Source of the DNA: Massilia sp. Bi118
Lineage (GTDB): Bacteria; Pseudomonadota; Gammaproteobacteria; Burkholderiales; Burkholderiaceae_D
DNA length: 64,000 nt
Direction of reading: 5' to 3'
Assembly (NCBI RefSeq): GCF_918697865.1
Contig: NZ_CAKKMV010000005.1
Location: 124,001 to 188,000, forward strand
The position numbers and the translations under genes are program-made. This document shows positions 35,404-44,798 of this stretch, piece by piece. The number at the start of each line of letters is the position of its first letter. Position 1 is the stretch's first letter. The notes beneath the pieces are model-generated. The model was not told where the DNA came from. It made no database searches and worked only from the letters and a program-made list of their open reading frames with translations.

Positions 35404-37305
35404 ATGTTCAATTTCCCGGTTTTTCGCGCGATGGCAGCACGCGCAGTGCTCATGGCACCGCTATGGTTCGCGGCGGGGTCTGCACACGCTGACCTCGCCC
35501 AACAACTGGCCGCTATCGACCGTGAGGCTGAGCGCGACGTCCCTGGAGCGCTGGCCAAGCTCGAAACCCTGGCGGCCGAGGCCAGGGTGCGCCGCGCCGA
35601 TGCGGACTACCGGGAAATTCAAACGGCACGCTGCTGGATCCTGGGCTATACCGATGCCGCCGGCGCGCTTGCCCTGGCAACTACGGAGATAGCCAAACCT
35701 GTATTCCGCGATGACGCCTCGCTGCATGTTTGCCGGGGCTACGCCTACGAGCAGTTGCAACGGAACGAGGATGCGCTGGCCGAATATGAATTCGGTGTCG
35801 AACAGGCGGGGCGCATGCATGACCAGAAGGCGCTTGCGCGTGCGCTTGCCCTGCGCGGCGAGCAACGCTATGTGCGCGGGCTGTATGCGGATGCGATTGC
35901 CGACCTCAAGGCCAGCTACGAACTGGAGCGGGCACTGGACGATGCAAGTCATCAGCGTTACGTGCTGAATGCCTTGGCCAACCTGTATGCCGATCCCGAA
36001 GTCCGGGACTTCGACAATGCCATCGAGACCTACCGCAAGCTCCTGGCCGCCAACGAAGCGGCCGGCAATGTGCGTGGCCAGGCGACGACGCATTTCAACA
36101 TCGCCAGTACTTATGAAAATCAGGGCCGGCTACCGCTGGCGCGCCGGCATTTCGAACTAGCCCTGGCCTTGGAAGCCCAGCGTGCGGCGGCCGAACACAG
36201 TCCGGTCGATCTCGAGGCCGACCTGGCCAACGACAAGCGGGCATATGCCGTCGTGCTGTCGAAGATGGGCGAACACGCCAAAGCGCTTGCGATGCTCGAT
36301 GCCGTGCTGGCCACCCTGCAGTCCCGGTATGCATCCGACAAGACGGCGATCGCCGCGGCACGCTTGTCGCGCGGCGCGGCCTACCGGCGGGCCGGCCGTC
36401 ATGCCGATGCGCTGGCCGATCTCGATGCGGCGCTCCTTCATTTCGGCCCTATTCACAACATACGCTTCCTGAAGAAAATCCAGGAAGAGCGCGCCGCCGC
36501 GTTCGGCCAGGCGGGCGACTGGCGTAACGCCTTTTCGGCGCAACAGGGCATGCTGGAGGCGCAGCAGGCCATCGACAAGCAGAAGCTGGATGAACGGACC
36601 ACGCGCCTGCGCATCCAGTTCCAGTCCGAACAGGCCAGGCTGCGTAATGCGGAACTACAGCACCAGAACATCCTGCAGCTGCGTGACCTCGAGAGCACGG
36701 CACGGGTCAGGCGCTGGCAGGCGGCGGCTCTTGCAGCCAGCCTCGCGCTGATTGTCTTGTTGAGCGTATTGGTGGTCCGGCAGCGCAGATTCAGCCGGAA
36801 GATGCGCGACCTTGCGCTGACCGACGAATTGACCCGCCTGCCAAACCGCCGCCACTTCATGGCTGTCGCGAACGATGCTTTTGCGCGAGCCGGCAAATCC
36901 CGGTCGCGACTGTCGCTTGCCGGGCTCGACATCGATTATTTTAAACGCATCAACGATCGCTACGGCCACGCCGTCGGCGACATTGTCCTGCAGCGGGTCG
37001 CCCATGTCCTGCGCAGCGCTCTGCGTCCCGGTGACACCATCGGACGGGTAGGTGGCGAGGAGTTCCTCTGCCTGCTGCCCGGGGCTTCCGAGCAGGATGC
37101 CTTGCAGGTTGCGGAGCGCCTCCGGCAAGCAGTGCTCGACATCGATTGCAGCGACCTGCCTGCGGGCCTGGCGCCCAGCATCAGCATCGGCGTAACCGAG
37201 AACATCCCGGAGGTCGACAGCCTGGACCTGTTGTGCCAGCGCGCCGACCATGCTTTGTACCGCGCCAAGGACAAGGGCCGCAACCGGGTCGAACTGGCCG
37301 CTTGA
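35404..37305 (+). CDS. TPR-containing diguanylate cyclase (GGDEF)
   Basis: The 633-residue protein has a signal peptide (AVLMAPLWFAAGSAHA), a large periplasmic region of tetratricopeptide-type helical repeats (about 30-360, e.g. EDALAEYEFGVEQAG, NIASTYENQGRLPLARRHFE), a coiled coil, one membrane helix near 439-459 and a cytoplasmic GGDEF domain. The domain has DELTRLPNRRHF at its start and GGEEF near 549. It should synthesise cyclic di-GMP in response to a protein or envelope signal sensed by the repeats. The ATG at 35404 places the signal peptide at the N-terminus. Confidence 0.92.
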   Translation: MFNFPVFRAMAARAVLMAPLWFAAGSAHADLAQQLAAIDREAERDVPGALAKLETLAAEARVRRADADYREIQTARCWILGYTDAAGALALATTEIAKPVFRDDASLHVCRGYAYEQLQRNEDALAEYEFGVEQAGRMHDQKALARALALRGEQRYVRGLYADAIADLKASYELERALDDASHQRYVLNALANLYADPEVRDFDNAIETYRKLLAANEAAGNVRGQATTHFNIASTYENQGRLPLARRHFELALALEAQRAAAEHSPVDLEADLANDKRAYAVVLSKMGEHAKALAMLDAVLATLQSRYASDKTAIAAARLSRGAAYRRAGRHADALADLDAALLHFGPIHNIRFLKKIQEERAAAFGQAGDWRNAFSAQQGMLEAQQAIDKQKLDERTTRLRIQFQSEQARLRNAELQHQNILQLRDLESTARVRRWQAAALAASLALIVLLSVLVVRQRRFSRKMRDLALTDELTRLPNRRHFMAVANDAFARAGKSRSRLSLAGLDIDYFKRINDRYGHAVGDIVLQRVAHVLRSALRPGDTIGRVGGEEFLCLLPGASEQDALQVAERLRQAVLDIDCSDLPAGLAPSISIGVTENIPEVDSLDLLCQRADHALYRAKDKGRNRVELAA

Positions 37306-37371
37306 GAGCTGGCGATTGCCAGCCACGCCAGCGCGCTGCACAATGGGAAAGTCCGATTGCTACGCGCCGCC

Positions 37372-38274
37372 ATGAACCTGCACCGTCTCGACCTCGTCTC
37401 GCTTTCCCTGTTCAGCCATATCGTCCGCTCCGGCAGCATCAGCAAGGGCGCCGAGGCCGCGCACCTGGCGGTCGGCGCCGCCAGCAAGCGCATCTCGGAC
37501 CTGGAAGCCGCCGTCGGCACCGCGCTGCTGGAGCGGCATGCGCGCGGCGTGCGCACCACTGCCGCCGGCGACGCGCTGGCGCGCCATGCGCAGCGCATCC
37601 TCGGCGACGTCAACCTGCTGGCGGCCGAGCTGCATGACCATGCCAGCGGCATCGTCGGCGTGGCGCGGTTGTGGGCGAATACCTCGGCCATCACCCAGTT
37701 CCTCCCTGGCGACATCGCCGCGTTCTCGCGCGCGAACCCGGCGATCCGGATCGAGCTGGAGGAGTTGAACAGCAGCGAAGTCGTGCTCGGCGTGCTGGAG
37801 GGCAGGGCGGACATCGGCATCTTCGCCGACCGCACGCCGGCCCTCGGCCTGCAGCTGATGCCCTACCGCGAGGACAGGCTGGTGCTGGTGGTGCCGGCCA
37901 GGCACCCGCTGGCGCGGCGCCGCGCGCTGGCCTTCGACGAGGCCGTCGATTACGACTTCGTCAGCCTGTCGCAGGGCACCTCGCTGGCGCGCCGCCTGGA
38001 GGCCGAGACGGAGGCGATGGGCCGGCGCCTGAAGCTGCGGATCCAGGTGCGCAGCTTCGACGCCATGTGCCAGATGGTGGCCGCCGGGCTGGGCGTGGCG
38101 GTGCTGCCGGCCGATGCGGTGCGCGCCCTGGTGCGTTCGCTCGACCTGCGCCAGATTCCGCTGAAGGATGCCTGGGCACGGCGCCAGCTTTTGATTGGCG
38201 TGCGTGACCTCGAAAGTCTGCCGCGGCATGCGCGCCAACTGGTCGAGCACCTGGCGCAGCCTGCGCACGCCTGA
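37372..38274 (+). CDS. LysR family transcriptional regulator
   Basis: The 300-residue protein has the LysR winged helix-turn-helix at the N-terminus (SLFSHIVRSGSISKGAEAAHL, then AASKRISDLEAAVGTALLER) and a periplasmic-binding-protein-like effector domain. The ATG at 37372 is chosen over an upstream TTG. It precedes the transporter gene by 134 bp on the same strand, and a T-N11-A palindrome lies in that gap. It is the likely regulator of the MFS/CoA-transferase/lyase operon, with the operon's substrate or a pathway intermediate as co-inducer. Confidence 0.92.
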   Translation: MNLHRLDLVSLSLFSHIVRSGSISKGAEAAHLAVGAASKRISDLEAAVGTALLERHARGVRTTAAGDALARHAQRILGDVNLLAAELHDHASGIVGVARLWANTSAITQFLPGDIAAFSRANPAIRIELEELNSSEVVLGVLEGRADIGIFADRTPALGLQLMPYREDRLVLVVPARHPLARRRALAFDEAVDYDFVSLSQGTSLARRLEAETEAMGRRLKLRIQVRSFDAMCQMVAAGLGVAVLPADAVRALVRSLDLRQIPLKDAWARRQLLIGVRDLESLPRHARQLVEHLAQPAHA

Positions 38275-38288
38275 TCCGATAGCAGCCG

Positions 38289-38311
38289 AGCTTTCGCGTT
38301 TCACGAAAGCT
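38289..38311. promoter_or_regulatory. LysR-type operator (T-N11-A palindrome) upstream of the transporter operon
   Basis: Perfect 8-bp arms AGCTTTCG and CGAAAGCT flank a 7-bp spacer and contain the LTTR core T-N11-A (38294 to 38306). No T run follows, so it is not a terminator. It lies 98 bp before the MFS start codon. Confidence 0.55.
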
Positions 38312-38408
38312 GGGTTCATGCCTTTGCGCTTCTGCGTTTGAAAGTCCGGTGCCAGAATTGCCATCATGACGTCATAGAACGTCGCCACGGCATTCAATCG
38401 GAGACATC

Positions 38409-39740
38409 ATGGACAAGACCCTCAACGCCCCGCTCAGCGCGGCGGCCGGCACCACGCCCGAGCTGGCGCGCATCGTGAACAAGGTGGCATGGCGCATCAT
38501 GCCGCTCATCATGATCTGCTACCTGTTCGCCTTCTTCGACCGCATCAACATCAGCTTCGCCAAGTTCGCGCTGCAGAGCAGCCTGTCGCTGTCCGACACC
38601 GCCTATGGCCTGGGCGCCGGCCTGTTCTCGGTCGGTTACGTGCTGTTCGAGGTGCCCAGCAACATGATGCTGTACAAGGTCGGCGCGCGGCGCTGGATCG
38701 CCCGCATCATGGTCTCCTGGGGCATCGCCACCGCGCTGATGGCGCTGGTGCAGACCGAATGGCAGTTCTATACGCTGCGCTTCATCATTGGCGCCATGGA
38801 AGCCGGCTTCGCGCCCGGCGTGCTGTACTTCCTGACCCTGTGGTTCCCGACCGCTTACCGCGGCCGCATCACATCGATGCTGTTCCTGGCCTCGGCCTTC
38901 TCCGGCCTGGTCGGCGCGCCCGCCGCCGGCCTGGTGCTGGGCCACATGGACGGCGCACTCGGCATGGCCGGCTGGCACTGGCTGTTCCTGGTCGGCGGCC
39001 TGCCCTGCATCCTGCTCGGCGCCGTGGTCTACCTGACGCTGAAAGATCGGGTCGAGGATGCCAGCTGGCTGGCGCCGCATGAACGCAGCCTGCTGGCCGC
39101 GCGCATCGCCGAGCAGAACCGCCACATCGGCAGCCACTCGCTGTTCGGCGCGCTCAAGACGCCCGGCTTCCTGACCCTGGGCCTGGTCTACTTCCTGATC
39201 CAGGTGAGCTCCTACGGCCTGAATTTCTGGGCGCCGCACATGATCCGCAGCGCTGGCACCACCAATCCGACCATGATCGGCCTGCTCACCGCGGTGCCTT
39301 ATCTGTGCGGCGCGATTGCGATGGTGGCGGTGGGCCGCCTGTCGGACGCCAGCGGCGAGCGCCGCAAATTCGTGATCGGCCTGGTGGTGCTGGGCGCCAT
39401 CGGCTTCTGCTGCGCCGGCCTGTTCGACCACCAGCCGGCCCTGCTGCTGGCGGCGCTGGCCGTGATGGGCGCCGGCGTGGTGGCATCGATCCCGGCCTTC
39501 TGGGCGCTGCCGCCAAAACTCGTGACCGGCGCCGGCGCGGCGGGCGGCATCGCGCTGATCAATACCCTGGGCCAGCTGGGCGGCATCGTCAGCCCGGTGA
39601 TGGTGGGACGCATCAAGGACGTCACCGGCAGCACGACGCCGGCCCTGTATGCGATCGCGGCCTTGAGCCTGGTGTGCGCCGCGGTGCTGGCCTTCGGCCT
39701 GCCGCAGCAGCTGCGCCAGCGCGAACATTCGGACAATTGA
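38409..39740 (+). CDS. MFS transporter, anion:cation symporter (ACS) type
   Basis: The 443-residue protein has about twelve membrane helices and ACS-family features: RIMPLIMICYLFAFFDRINI in helix 1, EVPSNMMLYKVGARRWI in the first half, and a conserved FAPGVLYFLTLWFP segment. ACS transporters import organic anions such as sugar acids, tartrate or phthalate with protons. It begins the operon that continues with the CoA-transferase and HMG-CoA lyase, so it likely imports a dicarboxylic or branched hydroxy acid that is then activated to a CoA thioester. Confidence 0.92.
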   Translation: MDKTLNAPLSAAAGTTPELARIVNKVAWRIMPLIMICYLFAFFDRINISFAKFALQSSLSLSDTAYGLGAGLFSVGYVLFEVPSNMMLYKVGARRWIARIMVSWGIATALMALVQTEWQFYTLRFIIGAMEAGFAPGVLYFLTLWFPTAYRGRITSMLFLASAFSGLVGAPAAGLVLGHMDGALGMAGWHWLFLVGGLPCILLGAVVYLTLKDRVEDASWLAPHERSLLAARIAEQNRHIGSHSLFGALKTPGFLTLGLVYFLIQVSSYGLNFWAPHMIRSAGTTNPTMIGLLTAVPYLCGAIAMVAVGRLSDASGERRKFVIGLVVLGAIGFCCAGLFDHQPALLLAALAVMGAGVVASIPAFWALPPKLVTGAGAAGGIALINTLGQLGGIVSPVMVGRIKDVTGSTTPALYAIAALSLVCAAVLAFGLPQQLRQREHSDN

Positions 39741-39751
39741 AGGGGAATACC

Positions 39752-40963
39752 ATGACCGCTCCAAACATGATCTCCGAGCAGGCGCTGAAGGGCGTGCGCG
39801 TGATCGAGATGGGACAACTGATCGCCGGGCCCTTTGCCGGCAAGACCCTGGGTGAATTCGGCGCCGAGGTCATCAAGATCGAGGCGCCCGGCGCCGGCGA
39901 CCCGCTGCGCAACTGGCGCATGATGAAGGATGGCACCTCGGTCTGGTGGCAGGTCCAGTCGCGCAACAAGCGCTCGGTGGCGCTCGACCTGCGCAGCAGC
40001 GAAGGCCAGGAAATCGCGCGCAAGCTGATCGCGGAGGCCGACGTGCTGGTCGAGAACTTCCGCCCGGGCACCCTGGAAAGCTGGGGCATGTCTTATGAAG
40101 CGCTGTCCGAACTGAACCCGGGCCTGGTCATGCTGCGCATCTCCGGCTACGGCCAGACCGGCCCTTACCGTGATCTGCCCGGCTTCGGCGCGATCGGCGA
40201 GGCCATGGGCGGCCTGCGCCACCTGACCGGCGAACCGGGACGCGTGCCGGTGCGCTGCGGGATCTCGATCGGCGATACCCTGGCGGCCCTGCACGGCACC
40301 ATCGGCGTGCTGACCGCGCTCTACCACCGCAAGGTCAACGGCGGCAAAGGCCAGGTGATCGACGTCGCCCTGCACGAAGCCGTGTTCAACGTGATGGAAA
40401 GTCTGATCCCCGAGTACAGCGCGTTCGGCGCGGTGCGCGAGGCCGCGGGCAGCGCGCTGCCGGGCATCGCGCCGTCGAACGCCTACCGTTGCAGCGATGG
40501 CTATGTGCTGGTGGCCGGCAATGGCGACAGCATCTTCAAGCGCCTCATGATGGCGATCGGTCGCGCCGACCTGGCCGAGGCGCCTGACCTGGCCGACAAC
40601 GCCGGCCGCGTCAAGCGCGTGGCCGAGCTGGATGCCGCGATCGAAGCCTGGACCGTCGAACGCAGCGTGGCCGGCGTACTGGCGGCGCTGGGCGAAGCCA
40701 AGGTCCCGGCCGGGAAGGTCTATACCGCGCAGGACATCGCCGAAGACCCGCATTACCGCGAGCGCGGCATGATCCTGACCCAGCAGACCCGCGAGGGCTA
40801 TGAGGTCGAGGTGCCGGGCATCGTGCCCAAGCTGATGGGCACCCCGGGCGCGGTACGCTCGGCCGCGCCGCGCCTGGGCGAGGACACCGACGCGGTGCTG
40901 CGCGAGATCGGCCTGACGGAAGAGCAGATCGTGGCGCTGCGCGAACGCAAGGTGGTGGCATGA
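39752..40963 (+). CDS. CaiB/BaiF family (class III) CoA-transferase
   Basis: The 403-residue protein has the family signatures GVRVIEMGQLIAGPFAGKTLGEFGAEVIK, NKRSVALDLRS, VENFRPGTL and SGYGQTGPYRD. Such enzymes move CoA between a thioester and a free acid through an aspartyl-CoA intermediate. At the position that aligns with the catalytic Asp of formyl-CoA transferase (VDVSMQDAV) this protein reads IDVALHEAV, so Glu replaces Asp. The gene overlaps the HMG-CoA lyase start (ATGA). It probably activates the imported acid using succinyl-CoA or acetyl-CoA; an HMG-specific role like human SUGCT is an inference. Confidence 0.9.
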   Translation: MTAPNMISEQALKGVRVIEMGQLIAGPFAGKTLGEFGAEVIKIEAPGAGDPLRNWRMMKDGTSVWWQVQSRNKRSVALDLRSSEGQEIARKLIAEADVLVENFRPGTLESWGMSYEALSELNPGLVMLRISGYGQTGPYRDLPGFGAIGEAMGGLRHLTGEPGRVPVRCGISIGDTLAALHGTIGVLTALYHRKVNGGKGQVIDVALHEAVFNVMESLIPEYSAFGAVREAAGSALPGIAPSNAYRCSDGYVLVAGNGDSIFKRLMMAIGRADLAEAPDLADNAGRVKRVAELDAAIEAWTVERSVAGVLAALGEAKVPAGKVYTAQDIAEDPHYRERGMILTQQTREGYEVEVPGIVPKLMGTPGAVRSAAPRLGEDTDAVLREIGLTEEQIVALRERKVVA

Positions 40964-41895
40964 ATCCCCGCCGCATCCACATCCAGGAAGTCGGCCTGCG
41001 CGACGGCTTGCAGGCCGAAAGCCGATTCGTGCCGACGATGGAGAAGATCGCCCTGGCCGATGCGCTCTCGAAGGCCGGCGTCGCCAAGCTCGAAGTGAGT
41101 TCCTTCGTTTCGCCGAAAGCGGTGCCGGTGCTGGCCGATGCGGTGGAGGTGTTCGCCGGGATCGAAAGAAAACCCGGCGTCGTCTACAGCGCCCTGGTGC
41201 CCAACCTGCGCGGTGCCGAGCGCGCCATCGAAGCCCGCGTCGATGAGATCAACCTGGTGATGTCGGCCAGCGAAAGCCACAACCTGAGCAACCTGCGCAT
41301 GACGCGCGCGCAATCCTTCGCCGGCTTGCGGGACGTGGCGGCGCTTGCGCACAGCCATGGCATCAAGGTGAACGTCTCGCTGTCCTGCAGCTTCGGCTGC
41401 CCGATGGAAGGGGAGGTGGAACAGCAGACGGTGCTGGACTGGTGCACGCGCTTCGTCGACGAATTGCAGGTGCAGGGCATCACCCTGTGCGACACCACCG
41501 GCATGGCCTATCCGACCCAGGTGCGCGAGCTGACCGATAAAGTGCGCGCACGCTGGCCCGGCCTGGAGCTGACCCTGCACTTCCATAACACCCGCGGCAT
41601 GGGCCTGGCGAATGTGCTGGCCGGGATCGACGCCGGCGCCGAGCGCTTCGACGCATCGCTGGGCGGCATCGGCGGCTGCCCGTATGCGCCGGGCGCCACC
41701 GGCAACGTCTGCACCGAGGAGATCGTGCATGCGCTGGAACTGATGGGCTACGACACCGGCGTCGACCTCGGCCAGCTCTTGAAGTCTGCGCACACGCTGG
41801 AAGACCTGCTCGGCCACGCCGTGCCGAGCCAGATCCTGAAAGCCGGCCGGCGCCTGGATCTGCATCCGGTGCCGCCGGCCCCGATCAAAGCCTGA
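40960..41895 (+). CDS. Hydroxymethylglutaryl-CoA lyase
   Basis: The 311-residue TIM-barrel lyase has HIQEVGLRDGLQAES at the N-terminus (the RDG Asp is a metal ligand), the metal-binding histidines in LHFHNTRGMGLAN and the catalytic-cysteine loop GGIGGCPYAPGATGNV near 230-245. It cleaves HMG-CoA to acetoacetate and acetyl-CoA. Translationally coupled to the CoA-transferase, it would finish a route from an imported HMG-like acid to central metabolism. A leucine-degradation role is less likely because no liu/ivd genes are nearby. Confidence 0.9.
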   Translation: MNPRRIHIQEVGLRDGLQAESRFVPTMEKIALADALSKAGVAKLEVSSFVSPKAVPVLADAVEVFAGIERKPGVVYSALVPNLRGAERAIEARVDEINLVMSASESHNLSNLRMTRAQSFAGLRDVAALAHSHGIKVNVSLSCSFGCPMEGEVEQQTVLDWCTRFVDELQVQGITLCDTTGMAYPTQVRELTDKVRARWPGLELTLHFHNTRGMGLANVLAGIDAGAERFDASLGGIGGCPYAPGATGNVCTEEIVHALELMGYDTGVDLGQLLKSAHTLEDLLGHAVPSQILKAGRRLDLHPVPPAPIKA

Positions 41896-41898
41896 GGC

Positions 41899-44379
41899 TT
41901 ACAGCGCGACGTCCACCCGCGCATACCACGAGCGGCCGTTGATGCCGAACGGGCAGGTCTCCCAGCAGTAGGTGAAGCCCAGCTGCGGGAAGGGCGCGGC
42001 CTTGACCGGGTCCCACTTGGTCGGGAAGGTGTTGAACAGGTTGTTCGCGCCGACCGTCACGCTGGCCGCCTTGCTGAAGTTGTAGCGCAGCGTGGCGTCC
42101 ACGATCCATTTCGAATCCCAGGTCTGCACGAAGGGCGCCGTGAAGCCCTGGCCCTGCACTTCGCCATAGTAATTGGCGCGCACGTTGCCGTTCCAGGCCC
42201 CGGTCGTGTAGTCGGCCGACAGCACGTGGTGCTGGCGCGGCTGGCCGCGTTCGATCAGGGTCACCTGCGAATCGTCGAACAGCTGGGTGCCGCTCAGCAC
42301 CGGCGAATCGGAATGGCGGCCCGCCACCCTGGTGCGGTTGAAGTCCAGCTGGCCGGACAGCACCAGCGTCGAACCCGGCCAGCGCGTGGTGTGCTCGGCG
42401 ACGATGTCCAGGCCGCGCGTCTCGGTGTCGATGGCGTTGGTGAAGAACTGGGCCTGGCCCACCTTCAGCGGATCGAGGATGGCCTTGATCGGGCAAGCGG
42501 CCGCGCTGGCGCAGGCGCCCGATTCCGGCGCGATGTTCGACGAGAAGACGATGCGGTCGTCGATGTTGATGCCCCACAGGTCGGCGGTCAGCGAGAAGTT
42601 CGAGGCCGGGCGCAGCACCAGGCCGATGCTGGCGTTCTTCGAGGTCTCCTGCTTCAGGTTCGGGATGCCGAAGGCCTTGGTGACGGCGCTGCCTTCGCGC
42701 GCGGTCAGGGTTTCGGTCAGCACGCCGGCCGCGTTCAGGTTGGTCGAGACCGAGCTATAGAACTTCTGCTGCACGCTGGGTGCGCGGAAGCCGGTCGACA
42801 CGGTGCCGCGCACGCCCACGGTCTTCGACGGGTCGTAGCGCAGGCTCAGCTTGCCGGTGGTGGTGCTGCCGAAGTCCGAGTATTTTTCCCAGCGCACGGC
42901 GGCGCCCAGCAGCAGTTGGCTGGTCAGCTTGTGTTCGAGGTCGGCGTAGAGCGCGATGTTGTGGCGGCTGTCGTCCACTTCGGTGCCGGGCGTGTAGCCG
43001 GGGAAGCCTTGCGTGCCCGATGCGGCGATGCCACCCAGCTGGTCGCGGATCACGATGGCCGGGTTATTGGTGCGGCCGTACTGGTAGGAGACCGGATCGC
43101 CGGCGCCGATGGCATAGCCGTCGCGGCGGTATTCGAAGCCGGTGGCGAAGGAGACCTCGCGTCCGCCCAGGTTGAGCGGGCCGCGCAGGTCGGCGTTGAC
43201 GGTGGTCTGGCGGAATTTCAGCTTGCCGGTGTCGGCTTCGAAGGGCGACTCGGCGTAGATGCCGCCACCCGGCTTGGGCTCGTACCAGTAGCTGATGTTG
43301 ATGGTTTCCTTTTCGTGGAAATCGAGCTCGCTGCGGCCGTGGTTCAGCGAGACGTCGAATTTCCACTGGTCGGCCAGGTCGCGCCTGTAGCCCACCGCCA
43401 GCGACTCGTCCTTCACGGTCGTGCGGATGTTCGGCAGGAAGCCGTTCGGGTACACGGACGGCACGTTGCGGCCGTCGCCGGCGGTGCGGAAGAAGCCGGC
43501 CGAGTCGCCGGTGCGGTGCGAGACGCCGCCGAAGCTGTAGAACTCCGCGCCCTCGGCCACCGGCAGCGCCGCGTTCCACCAGAAGTACTTGTCCTTGGCC
43601 AGGCTGTCGCCGATGCGCTGGGTGACGCGCGGCGGATCCACGCGCGCGGTATCGAGGCCGGCGCGGTTGGTCTCGCCGCGGTGGCGACCTTCGACGGTCA
43701 GGTTGACGTAGCCGCCGTCGCCGATCGCCCAGCCCTTGTTGGCGCTGCCGGCATACAGCTGGCCGCCGCCTTCGCTGGTGCCGCCGACGGTGCCCGAGAG
43801 CTGGGTCTCGCTGGTCTGCTGCTTCAGCACGATGTTGATCACGCCGGCGATGGCGTCCGAGCCGTACTGCGCCGCCGCGCCGTCGCGCAGCACCTCGATG
43901 CGCTGGATGGCCGACATCGGGATCGCATTGATGTCGGTGCCGGCCGAGCCGCGGCCGATGGTCTGCTGCACGTTGACCAGGGCCTGCTGGTGGCGGCGCT
44001 TGCCGTTGACCAGCACCAGCAGCTGGTCCGGGCCCAGCGAACGCAGGGTCGCCGGGCGGATGATGTCGGTGCCGTCGCTGATGAAGGTGGAAGAGAAGTT
44101 GAAGGAAGGGTCGAGCGTCTGCATCAGCTTGCCGAGTTCCAGCGGTCCCGCCATCTGCATGTCCTTGGCGCTGATCAGGCCCACCGGCGCCGAGGCGTCG
44201 AGCGCCGTGCGGGCCGCGCCGCGCGAACCGAGGACCACGACCGAGACCATGCCCTTTTCATTGGGCTGGGTGGTCTGTTCGGTGGAGGATTCCTGGGCCC
44301 AGGCCGGCGCAAAGGCCAGCAGCAGGGAAGAAGCGAGGAGGGTGCGGGTAAAGCAGGGCAATGCAGTCTGTTTTCTCAT
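41899..44379 (-). CDS. TonB-dependent outer-membrane receptor
   Basis: From the ATG at 44379 the protein is 826 residues with a signal peptide (LLASSLLLAFAPAWAQ). A TonB-box-like VSVVVLGSR follows, then the plug domain (about 45-170, including PATLRSLGPDQLLVLVNGKR and RIEVLRDGAAAQYGSDAIAG) and a C-terminal beta-barrel ending SWYARVDVAL. The extra 50 N-terminal residues of a longer frame are not a signal peptide and were rejected. It is convergent with the HMG-CoA lyase gene (3 bp gap) and divergent from modA. No siderophore or vitamin genes are adjacent, so the ligand is unknown. Confidence 0.92.
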   Translation of the reverse strand: MRKQTALPCFTRTLLASSLLLAFAPAWAQESSTEQTTQPNEKGMVSVVVLGSRGAARTALDASAPVGLISAKDMQMAGPLELGKLMQTLDPSFNFSSTFISDGTDIIRPATLRSLGPDQLLVLVNGKRRHQQALVNVQQTIGRGSAGTDINAIPMSAIQRIEVLRDGAAAQYGSDAIAGVINIVLKQQTSETQLSGTVGGTSEGGGQLYAGSANKGWAIGDGGYVNLTVEGRHRGETNRAGLDTARVDPPRVTQRIGDSLAKDKYFWWNAALPVAEGAEFYSFGGVSHRTGDSAGFFRTAGDGRNVPSVYPNGFLPNIRTTVKDESLAVGYRRDLADQWKFDVSLNHGRSELDFHEKETINISYWYEPKPGGGIYAESPFEADTGKLKFRQTTVNADLRGPLNLGGREVSFATGFEYRRDGYAIGAGDPVSYQYGRTNNPAIVIRDQLGGIAASGTQGFPGYTPGTEVDDSRHNIALYADLEHKLTSQLLLGAAVRWEKYSDFGSTTTGKLSLRYDPSKTVGVRGTVSTGFRAPSVQQKFYSSVSTNLNAAGVLTETLTAREGSAVTKAFGIPNLKQETSKNASIGLVLRPASNFSLTADLWGINIDDRIVFSSNIAPESGACASAAACPIKAILDPLKVGQAQFFTNAIDTETRGLDIVAEHTTRWPGSTLVLSGQLDFNRTRVAGRHSDSPVLSGTQLFDDSQVTLIERGQPRQHHVLSADYTTGAWNGNVRANYYGEVQGQGFTAPFVQTWDSKWIVDATLRYNFSKAASVTVGANNLFNTFPTKWDPVKAAPFPQLGFTYCWETCPFGINGRSWYARVDVAL

Positions 44380-44401
44380 CCTGGTTGTCTCTCGTCGAAT
44401 T

Positions 44402-44468
44402 GTTCGGATGCCGGCGTGGCGTGCGCCCGGCCCGAACGAGTCTAGCGAGGACTGCAGGGTATGGACAA
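44402..44468 (-). promoter_or_regulatory. Candidate promoter and leader hairpin of the TonB receptor gene
   Basis: On the minus strand TTGTCC (44468-44463) and TAGACT (44444-44439) are separated by 18 bp. The resulting leader would begin with a hairpin (GTTCGG / CCGAAC, 44437-44402, with an inner GCCGG/CCGGC pairing) about 20 nt before the start codon. It matches no riboswitch I know. Confidence 0.32.
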
Positions 44469-44798
44469 TTGTTAACAGGGTATGTGTTGTAGTTATGTGC
44501 CAATAAGCCAATATTACTTGTATAGCCATGCTGAACTCGGCTATTCTGGGGCAGGCTGGGCTGCCCTTCCTCTATGAAGAAGGCAGCCGGCTGCGCCATT
44601 CCCGGCTTGCGCCCGGAACGGCGAGCTCATCTTCAATTGTGACATTTGACGAGAATTGCGCCTTGAGCATCCCCACGTCGATCCTCCCCGCGTCACCACC
44701 GCCTCACTGCTGTACACCGGAATGCCGAGCCAGTCTCTTCCTGCCCCGAGCCGTGCGCACTGGATAGGTCGGCTCTGCATCAGCAGTGCGCCATGCAG
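44469..44798. other. Non-coding divergent region between TonB receptor and modA
   Basis: About 330 bp without a convincing gene; an 80-codon frame at 44528-44767 has no family resemblance or ribosome site. The left part is AT-rich (TTGTTAACAGGG, and CCAATA repeated near 44500-44512) and could carry regulatory sites. No terminator, tRNA or repeat was recognised. Confidence 0.4.

Noticed and set aside
42226..44445. 739-codon plus-strand frame opposite the TonB receptor
   Set aside because: Antisense shadow; the receptor has signal peptide, plug and barrel motifs, the plus frame has none.
44528..44767. 79-codon plus-strand frame between the TonB receptor and modA
   Set aside because: No ribosome site, no family resemblance and the wrong composition for a small protein.
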